Shown here piece after piece: positions 55,427 through 64,000 of a DNA stretch of 64,000 nt. Numbering within the stretch: position 1 is the first letter of the stretch; every line of letters starts with the position of its first letter. The position numbers were made by a program, and so were the translations under genes. The DNA is from Acanthamoeba castellanii str. Neff (taxonomy: Eukaryota; Discosea; Longamoebia; Acanthamoebidae). Location of the stretch: contig NW_004457554.1 in the NCBI RefSeq assembly GCF_000313135.1, positions 335,945 through 399,944 on the forward strand, given 5' to 3'. The notes under the pieces are model-generated. The model made no database searches. It was not told the origin of the DNA and was given only the letters and a program-made list of their open reading frames with translations.

Positions 55427-58398
55427 ATGATGTTTGTGTTCGTGATCCTCTTCTTAGGTGCGCTACTCCCTCCTGCTGCTGTCCATGGACGTTGGAAATT
55501 GCAATTTTGACGTGATTTTCACATTTTTGATGGATTTGGATTGGGGCGAGTAGTGGGAGGATCGACGTGGGCGGGAGCGGACAGCCCGTGTAGCGGAAGC
55601 GGGGTGGTGTGGACAGAATCTGCTGGCTACTTCGCCCTCGATGGATCGCTCGAAATGCCTGACGCCATCTTCAACGCCCTTGCCCGCTTCCCCACCCAGG
55701 ACCACAATGCTCTCACCGACTCTCTCGACTGCACCTGGGTCCTCTACCCTAAGTATAACGGTACCACGCTTTTCATCATTTGTCCATTATTCGCGAATAT
55801 TCTCTTATTATTTATCCTTTTTATTTTGCATAAGTCTTATAAGACTGGTGTGGCGATGTGCACAGGGAACTCGAAAAACGAGAGCAACTCGACGACACAA
55901 CGGCAGGTGTTCGTCTACATTGACATCCTCCTCCTGGGCAGCGGCGATTCGGTCACCTTCTACGCCGGCAATTCCACCTCCGCCCCCGAGGTCTTCAGGT
56001 GCCCTTCACTTCCCCCTTCTTCTTCTTCTCCTCCTTCTCTTTCTATCTCGCTTTCCTCTCACTTGACTGCGTGTCTGCGGTGTGTGCGGTGTATGCGGTG
56101 TGTGCGGTGTGTGCGTGTGTGTGTGTGTGTGCGCGCGCGCGCATGTTTTATGGTAGCCGTACTGGTCCCTATGAGGAGAGCGCGTCGCAGGTGGTCAGCT
56201 CCAATCCGGGAGAGCCCCTCTACATCCACTTCGTGGGCACCTCGACCGCCGCCAAGAACCTCGGGGCCTTCTTCCAAGCCGGTACCCGCTCCCCATCCAC
56301 CCACTCGCCGGCTCCCCCGCCACCCCACCACTGCAGCACAAACGGGACTCATGAATGCCGTGTGTCGTGCGGTGCTGCTGCTCGCAGGGGGTTGCCTAAA
56401 GGGAGTTCAGACCTTCAGGCAGAGCGCGGGGTCCTTTAGCGACGGGAGCGGCTGGGTGGCCGACTACATCGAACGCTCGGATTGCGCCTTCCTCGTCGGA
56501 GGTACCTCGTTGCCGCGTGTACACGTGTGTGTGTCGGCCGATGATGGCGTGACCTCCTCGACCGACTCGGTTGCGTGTGGTGCGCGTGCGCGTGTGATGG
56601 ACAGGGCAATCGAACAAGCTGGTGTCCCTGGCTGTCCAAGGCAACCTCGAGGAGAACTTCGACTTCGTGTTCGTGCGCGACGGCACGTCGGAAGACGGTA
56701 CCCCCCCCCCAGGGCCTCATTTTTGCGTGTGTGTCGAGAAACGAATGCATTCGTGGAATGTAACGCATCCGGGAAGAATGTGGCTCATCGGTGGTGGCTG
56801 GGGCTGGCGGTGTGCGTATCGACACACACAGCGCCACTGGTGGCCATCTACACGGGCGCCATCGACGAAACGATCATCAGCACCAGCGATTCCCTCTACG
56901 TGCGCTTCGCCTCTGACAAGTCGATTGTAGACCAGGGCTTCAATGCCTCCTTCACCCTCATCGACCAGAGTACGTCATCGTCATCGTCATCGTCTTCTCT
57001 CTTCCCCCTCCCCCTCCCGCGTGAGCGCTCACGGACTCAACGCAATAATTTCCAGCGGGGTGCGCGGGGCGGACCAATCTCACGGACAACCGCAAGTACT
57101 TCACCGACGGCTCGGCCGGGAACACGTACCCGAACAACCTGGACTGCGAGTGGTGGATCAGCCCGACGCCGCCCGTGGGCGAGATCAACCTCTACTTCTC
57201 CGAGTTTGACGTGGCCGAAGGCGACTACGTCGCTATCTGGGCCGCGTACGTAGCCGCAGCCACATTCCATTCATTCCACACTCGTTCACATCCTCACCCA
57301 CACCGATTGGTGGCGTGTATGCAGTGTGGGCGGCGTCAAGGACCAACAGCTGGCGCGCTACTCTGGCTCCTCCATCCCCAGTGCGCCACTCTCCGTAGTT
57401 AACGATTTTAATTAGCCTCTTGTTGCTAAAATTCAATGTTATATTTACAATATTATTTGTACATTTATTATCATTATTCATATTATTATTATCTCTGCCG
57501 TGTACAGACCCGATTCGGCACGAGGGTGATGAGCTTGTGGTGCACTTCCACACGAACGGCAACAAGGCGGCCCAGGGCTGGGCTGCCGTCTACTCGGCCG
57601 GTAGGCCTTCCTGCCCCAACTCCACACTTGGAAAAAGTTTGCGGGTCTGACCTTCGTTCGGCCTCCCCCCCGTGCGTCAGGTTCGTGCCTCGCACAAGGC
57701 ACTGCGCTGGGCCCTCGCTCGGGAGAGGTGTCCGATGGCAGCGGAAACGATATTTACAAGGCACTCTCTTCTCTTCTCCTTCTTCTTCGATTCGAAACCG
57801 TCTGACGGTCTAACACCTTTCCCGCCTCCCATGTCATCGGCCGTATCGACCAACCCCACAGGACAGTCTCAGTTGCTTCTGGCTCATCGACCTCTCGGCC
57901 GACCCCGAAATCGAGAAGTGCGCACCGCACCGCCTCTCCTACCGACACTATTATTATGATGATTATCATATTTTTTTAAACTATTGATATTGCCCGTAAC
58001 GTTTTTTTGTTCACCGACTTTGTGCAGGATCGAATTCGAGTTCACTCTGTTTGACCTGGAGTATCGCTTTGACTACGTGTCGATCTACGATGGCAACTCG
58101 GTCAACTCTCCCATGGTGGCCGAGTTCACCGGTTCCACGCCCAACATCACCGGCTACGCCACCACCCGTACTACTTTCCTTTCACCCCCCCCCCGGATCG
58201 TGCTCACTCATGGCCGGCCGCAGCGGCGCTGACATACAATCTATGACGTGGCGCGCGCAATCGACATGCCAGAGTCGAAGATGCTCATCAATTTTGTAAG
58301 CGACGCCGACACCGGAGGCCAGGGATGGCTTCTCAAGTACAACGCCGTCAACTTTGCGCGTACGTCGGACCCACAAGGCCCCCCCTCACTCCCCGTGT

Positions 58399-58450
<52 letters not shown>

Positions 58451-61358
58451 CCTCGCGTCGCATGCTCACGCGTAATGTGCTTGTGCGCGCGCAGCCGTGA
58501 GCTCGGACAACAGCTGGATCACCGCGGTGGTGGCCGTGGTCGTGGTGGTGCCGTCCATCGTCGTCTTGGGCTGCCTCCTCTTCGCCGCCTTCGCCCTCTG
58601 GATCTGGTACCGGCGCAGCCACAAGGTACCCGACCAACCCCTTTGCACGACCCAACGTTTTTTTATTTAACATTGTTTTTCTCTTCGGTTTCCTGTGTCT
58701 TTCTTTCTTTGCAGGAGGAGCAACTGGTGGAGCCGGACTACTACCAACTCGTGACAGCGTCCACCATCGAGCCGCTGCTGTTCGTTTCCGCCAATTCCTC
58801 GCTCCCGCGTGTCAAGCACGACCCTGAAGGCCTCGCCAAGTTCACCGCCGTACGTTCGCCACCGCACACGCACCAAGACGGCTCTCTGCCACTAAGCAAG
58901 CTTGCTCGGGTTATGGCATTGTTTTGAAGTTCTCGCTGCTGACACACACACACACACGCACGACACGTGTACATACAGCTCCTTCTTGATCCCGACTTCG
59001 CTCAAGCGCTCATTCTCGGCGCCAAGAAGTCGCATATCGAAGTCGACACGGTGCGCATCAGCAGGCTGATCATGCTCACCTACATCTACGCCGGGCGACC
59101 GCTTGCCATCCTCCAGGCCCAGCTCGCGCGCGAACTGCGCAAGGGTACGCTGCGCACACGCACACGCGCACGCCACGCACACGCGCACGCACACGCACAC
59201 GCACACGCACACGCACACGAGGTTCGCTGACGGAGTCTCTTCTCTCGATCTGCAGGATCGAGCAAGACCATGTTCCGGGAGGACACGGCGCTGACGACGA
59301 TGTTCAAGGTGTGGTCCAAGGTGGAGGCCATGCCCTACCTCTGGCACAGCTTCGCCCAGCTCGTCCAGGAGGTCAAACACATCGCCGCCGCCAAGGTGCA
59401 CCCCCCCACCCGCAACCCCGTTCATATTCTCGTGTGCGCACACGCACACGCACACGCACACGCACACGCACACGCACACGCACACAACACACACGGCGCA
59501 TGGACGCCCGACTCACATGACACTCGCGTTGGATGTGCATTTATTAGAACAAGAACCTGGAGCTCTCGGAGTCGTCGAGTAATCTGGAGGTGGACCCGAG
59601 GCGGCTGACGGCGGACGACAACAACCTCCTCAACACGCTCCAGCTCGAGCTCGTGGTGCAGAAGATGCTCTTCAAGCTCTTCTCCTCCGCGCCCAGCTTC
59701 CCAGGTGACCACCGCCACCCCCTCGTCCCCCCCTCTCCTTCTCCCTAAACACGACACACAACTGACCCGGGCGCGATCGACACCCGACACGCGCGCGCAT
59801 GTGCGACGCAGGGAGCTGCGCAAGTTCTGCCAGATGCTCAAGAAGGAGATCCGCAAGGTCTTCCCACGCAAGGCCAAGAAGTACCACCTCCCCCTCCTTT
59901 GTGTTTGTTTACCCCACTTCTCTATTGTTGTTATTATGCATCGTCATCAATAATTTTATTGCTATTATTGCTTATTGCTATTGCTGTTGTTGTTGTTATA
60001 TTATTGTTGTTATATTATTGTTGTTATATCATTGTTGTTATTGTTTCTGACGTTGTTGGGCGTGCACCGCCAGGTTCTACCGGATGGCGGTGGGCAATTT
60101 CCTGTTCCTTCGGCTGTTCTGCCCGGCCCTCGTGGACTCGTTCGAGTACGGACTCATGGACTCCCCGCCGGACACGGCCTCCCTCCGCCTGCTGGTGCTC
60201 ATCTCGAAGGTCCTCCAGGGCATCGTCACCGGCAGCGCCTTCCGGTGCGCTGACCACATATTTTTCTTATTTTTCTTATTTATGTATCTATTTACTCGTA
60301 TTGCATTCATTTCTTATTTAATTATATTATCATTATTATTATGGGTTTCTGTTGAAAATGGAAAAGGCGACTGACGTTCGTCGTTTCAGGGAGGACTACA
60401 TGCAAAACATGAACGCGTTCACCTCCCAAAACCTGCAGTCCCTCGTCCAGTACCTCGACGACATCGCTGTACGGACCCGCCCGCCCGTCTGCCCGTGTGT
60501 GTGTCGTGTCGTGTCGTGTGTTGTTCCTGAGCCGGCCTGTTTGCTCACTTATTGCTCGGATGACAGCGAGTGGAGGACAACGAGGAGTCGGACAAGTCCA
60601 GTGAGGAGCCGGACAACGACGATGACGAGCTTGTCGAGGAGAGGTACGCACACAACACACAGAACACCACACACAACAGACACCCGCACCACCCATTTCC
60701 AACCGTATTGATGTGTTATTTATGTATTAATGTGTGATTGTGTCGCCTCGGCAATATAGGCCCGTCATGGAGATGTCGGTGGAGCTCGACGTGTTCGATG
60801 TTGAGTCAGGCCTCAAAATGAGCCAAAACGTGGACAAGGCGGCCAGGAAGCAGATGTCGGACAGTACGCACTCTCACGGCCCCGGATTGCCTTCTTTCCT
60901 TTGCTTTCTTTTTCTTTTGCTTCTGGCTGGTCTGTCGTGTGTGTCGTGTGATATCGATGTTTGTGTGATGCCGTGTGCCTGATCGTGTGCTGTCTATCAA
61001 ACGCAGGCCAGCTGCAGGGGATCCCCGAGATCCTGCGAAACAACCGCAAGTCTCTGCGCGTGAATCGAAACCAGGCGATCACCATCCTGTGCGCGTTCGC
61101 CGTGTCCGTGGCCCCCGACGTGATCGACGCCATCACCGCCACCCTGCCTGGCAAGAAGAAGGCCAAGGTATGCCTTCCTTTCGGGCTTTCTAAGAAGCCA
61201 TTTTTGTGGCGGCGCTTAACGCAACGTTGCTCCGCACGACACAACACACAACACGACAGGCGTTGGAGCAGACGTTCCGGGAAGTGCTTCCGCTGCTGAG
61301 CGACAAGGGCTACTCCGGCGATGACACAGGGGAAGACAGTGACGAGGACCGACTCTAA
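55427..61358 (+). CDS. Predicted receptor: four CUB domains, one membrane span, cytoplasmic RasGAP
   Basis: Over twenty exons. A signal peptide (MMFVFVILFLGALLPP) starts at 55427. Four CUB-like domains follow: about 55600-56280 (GYFALDGS…LDCTWVLYP), 56388-56968 (GSFSDGSGWVADYIERSDC), 57057-57600 (CEWWISPTPPVGEINLYFSE) and 57680-58360 (FEFTLFDLEYRFDYVSIYDG). One membrane segment (ITAVVAVVVVVPSIVVLGCL) lies at about 58516-58610, then RRSHK. The inside part has a RasGAP domain at about 58980-60470: TMFREDTALTTMFKVW (Arg-finger position in FRED, cf. FRxNTLA), NFLFLRLFCPALVD (the FLR..PA motif) and SLRLLVLISKVLQG. An acidic tail ends GYSGDDTGEDSDEDRL. It should switch off Ras at the membrane in response to an outside ligand. 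The frames join without stops; one intron (57761) uses a GC donor. Confidence 0.85.
58395..58449. repeat. GT dinucleotide microsatellite, about 27 units
   Basis: One A interrupts an otherwise perfect GT run in an intron just before the membrane-span exon of the CUB-RasGAP gene. A useful polymorphic marker. Confidence 0.97.
59150..59222. repeat. CGCACA hexanucleotide array
   Basis: Several CGCACA units in an intron of the RasGAP part. A second array of the same unit lies in the next-but-one intron at about 59437-59487. Confidence 0.9.
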
Positions 61359-61642
61359 TAACTCTTCTATATTTTTTTTAAAAAAACAACACTATTGTAT
61401 GATTTAATCATCGACAAAACCATCCAGGTGGTGGTTGCACCAAGAGGAGAAGCTGTGCTCATCTTCAGCAGCACAGAACTAACATCAACGTCCACATGGA
61501 TTCTTGACACACGCGCGGAGACTGACCAATCAGTTGGCAAAGCAAGGCGAGTCAGGTCAGGTGTCTAATTAGAGTGCTTCACAGAGAAGAAGGTCCAGCA
61601 AGATGAAGCAAGAGTGCAGAGTGGGCGCAGTGTGTCCCTCCT
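61359..61642. other. Convergent intergenic region, 284 bp
   Basis: Between the 3' ends of the CUB-RasGAP gene and the REXO1-like gene. An AT-rich run (61369-61385) and nothing else that I can name. Confidence 0.5.
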
Positions 61643-64000
61643 TCACTCGCCTCGCTTGAGCACCTGCATGGCCTTGGCACACAGGTTCACATAGACGCCC
61701 TTGCTGCAAAAGGAAGAGAAAAACACAATGAAGCCACGGGAAGGGAAATCAGCTAAGCTCGCATGACACACCCGACACACACGACACAGTACCTCTGGCA
61801 TTTTTGGTACTGCTCAGTCTCCAGGCGGACGGCCTCATCGATAGCTGTCTGCATCCAGGCATCATCTGGCTGTCCCGCACCTGTCGTGTGCGCCATGTCA
61901 CGTTGCGTGTCACGTTGTGTGTGTTGTGCGTGTGAGCAGGACAGGTCGCGGTGATGGGAGGGACCAGGAAAAAAAGAGAGAAGTACAGCTGTCGAGGGCA
62001 AAGTGGAGGAAGTGGTGTTTGCGGAGCGTCTCCTCGAGGAACTTGTCGAGGACGGCCTGTCGCACGGCGCGCGGGACCTTGGGCTTGAGGTCGAACGCCA
62101 CCGTCGGGTAGCGGGGCGCCGGCACAATGTCCCGCGGCTTGCCCTGCAGCTCCCGGTACTCCACCTCCTCCATGTCGTCCTCTTCCTCCTCCACCCCGCC
62201 GCCGCCGCCCATCACCGCCACCTGCTGCTGCTGCTGCTGTTGCGGAGCGCCGGCCACGGCACTCGCAGAATGCGCCGGCCCCAGGCCCAGGCTCGCCGCC
62301 CTGTTTATTGTCATTATTGTTAGCGTTAGTGGAATTATGCATAATTAGCATAATCAGATTATCATTATCATGATTGACGATAAGCAAGAGTTTGTGGTGG
62401 GGGGCGTACTGGCGGGCGGCGTGGGCAGCCGACTGGTGGCGCCGCTTCTCGGCCTCGTCCCGCTGTCGCTGCTTGTCTTCGAGGTGCTTCCTGCGCTGGT
62501 CCAGCATGGCCCGCTGCTTATCGGCTGCTGTCAGCTGCCGCTGCCGCTGCTGCTGCTGGCCTGGGGCAGGCGCTAAGGAGGCGGCCGACGTGGCAGCGGT
62601 CGTGGTGGTGGCAGTGGCGGACGGCGTTCGGGCGGCAGCGGGGCGCACCAGCACGGGCATGTCCTTGCGGAGCTTGGCCAATCGGGTGCTGCCGGACGAC
62701 GACGACAAAGCTGATCTGTTGACTGACGGCCTCGCAATGGCCGACGTCGACGTCGGCAACGTCGGAGCGAGCGACGACGATGACGACGATGCGTAGGCAG
62801 GCGCGAACGATGACGAGGCGGTTGACGAGGTCGAGAAGGCGTAGGGGAGCGAAGAGGGCGCGACCGAGAGCGACGACGCGCCGGCGCCGGCGCCAGCGAG
62901 GGTCGACGGCAGCACCGGCGCGTAGAGCTGCGAACCGCTGGGCCGCGGCGGGTGCGAGCCGGTCGACGACGAGGCATGCGCGGTACTACCCGAGCCCTGC
63001 CCTGCGCGCTGGGCCATCATGCGCTTGTGCTTCTCCACGGCGAGCTGGAGCTGGGCGCCCTTCACCTCGAGCGCGCGCTCCGTCGGCGCGTCATCGGGCT
63101 CGGCCGGCCTCTTCCGGAAAAAACCGGGTATCTGGCCCGCCGCCGCCGCCGTCGGGCGTGACTGCCCGGCCGATACGGTCACGCGTTGGGCTCCAGGCGC
63201 GCCCGCTGGTCTCGCGGATGACGTCATGATGCCCTTCGTGGCGGTGGTCGTCGCCGGCACCCGCTTAAGCAGCTGCCTGGGCGGCGGGGCGGCGGCGGCT
63301 TTCTTGGCTTTTGCCTCGAGGAGGAGCACATCGTCATCGTCTTCATCATCATGTCGTCGTCATCGCCGCTGCCGCTCAGGTTGAGCGGGCTGTCGAAACT
63401 GCCCATTGGCAGCAGGGGATCGTACTCGTCCATGGGCGCGATCGGTTCGACCCGCGCTCGCTTGACAATGCCAGCAGGCGGCGACATGGCGGCGGTGGCG
63501 GCCACCAGTGACTGGGCGGCGGTCCGGCTGCGCGGGTGCGGTTGGGCCGAGGGCGGGGCGGGGCGCGCGGGGGCTTCGAGCTTCCGCTTGTCCCCCGCCT
63601 GTGGCGGCGCCCTAGCGGCCTGCTTGGGACCCGTGGTGGGTCCCTGGGCCGCACGCTGTGGTCCACCCTCGCTCGCCGACGGCTTGGCCGACACCAAATT
63701 TTTGGCTGCACACGGCACGACACGCACAACACACGACACACACACAATGCGTCAGCCATTGGGAGGAGAGCCACACGCGCGCACACATACGCGCACACGC
63801 ACACGCACGCAGCTTGAGAAGGCGCAGCGGCAACGTACGCTCGGGGCGCGAGGCGGGCTTCTTCTTGGGGAGGGCGAGGCTCATGGATGGGAGGGAGGAT
63901 TTGGCGCCGGTTCCTCGCAGCGCGCTCAGCCCGCGCAGGCCCTCGCGCCGTCGTCCCAGCAACAGCGGCTTTTTCACCGACGGCGCCGACGCTGTGGGCT
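61643..64000 (-). CDS. REXO1-like protein with C-terminal EloA-BP1 domain, no exonuclease (5' partial)
   Basis: The gene enters from the right edge and ends at 61643. Upstream exons are Pro/Ala/Ser/Thr-rich (PKKKPASRPE, KQAARAPPQAGDKRKLEAPA) with basic patches and a long low-complexity middle ending in a coiled coil (RKHLEDKQRQRDEAEKRRHQ). The last three exons encode PTVAFDLKPKVPRAVRQAVL, DKFLEETLRKHH, DEAVRLETEQYQKCQ and SKGVYVNLCAKAMQVL, the pattern VP..VRQ..L..F..E.L…A…E…Y..…SK.VY.N…….LK that marks the Elongin-A-binding (EloA-BP1) domain of REXO1. In animals a DEDDh exonuclease domain follows; here the protein stops. A frame change in the GAC/ATG-rich tract near 63345 is unexplained, either a sequence error or a small indel. 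A role in transcription is inferred. Confidence 0.65.

Overview
The window is nuclear DNA of a GC-rich, intron-dense, free-living protist. The best fit is Acanthamoeba (Amoebozoa), perhaps A. castellanii. This is inferred from the compact layout (about 22 host genes in 57 kb, often 100-500 bp apart, on both strands), genes cut into 2-20+ exons with strong C/G at third positions, introns that start GTACG/GTGCG and end TGCAG and are full of GTGTC/GACAC simple repeats, and a gene set typical of a phagotrophic amoeba. I could not confirm the species by search. Gene coordinates are spans from start to stop including introns. Exon edges were chosen by eye from reading frame, family conservation and GT/GC-AG signals.

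Layout. 1-6586: the 3' part of a degenerate non-LTR retrotransposon (ORF1, APE-type endonuclease, reverse transcriptase with YCDD, RNase H, Cys/His motif, ACAA-type tail), ending about 40 bp before the start codon of the first host gene. 6628-7738: unknown acidic protein (+). 7875-19151 (all -): CCDC43-like protein, type II membrane protein weakly like SURNod19, M20 dipeptidase, and a giant charged-helix protein ending in a villin headpiece. 19653-21863 (-): nucleotide-sugar transporter. 22644-28784 (+): BAR-SH3 protein, RING protein with two SUMO-interacting-motif candidates, F-box/C2H2 protein. 28852-29475 (-): SRP19. 29661-38474 (+): SulP/SLC26 anion transporter with STAS domain, COP9 signalosome subunit 6, nucleoside hydrolase. 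38533-45314 (-): two tandem ABCG half-transporters around a doubtful small gene. 45817-50994 (+): a PtpB-like phosphatase next to a dual-specificity phosphatase. 51071-52287 (-): MsrA. 52428-61358 (+): acyloxyacyl hydrolase, then a predicted receptor with four CUB domains, one membrane span and a cytoplasmic RasGAP domain. 61643-64000 (-): REXO1-like EloA-BP1 protein, running off the window.

There is no operon logic, but several themes recur: actin and membrane shaping (headpiece, BAR-SH3), ubiquitin-type regulation (RING-SIM, F-box, CSN6), phosphatase and Ras signalling, and handling of bacterial food (acyloxyacyl hydrolase, nucleoside hydrolase, dipeptidase). The most novel item is the CUB-TM-RasGAP gene. 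Next are the headpiece protein with its roughly 850-residue charged helix, the mobile-looking intron repeats, the GC-AG introns, and the fold-back scar in the retrotransposon.
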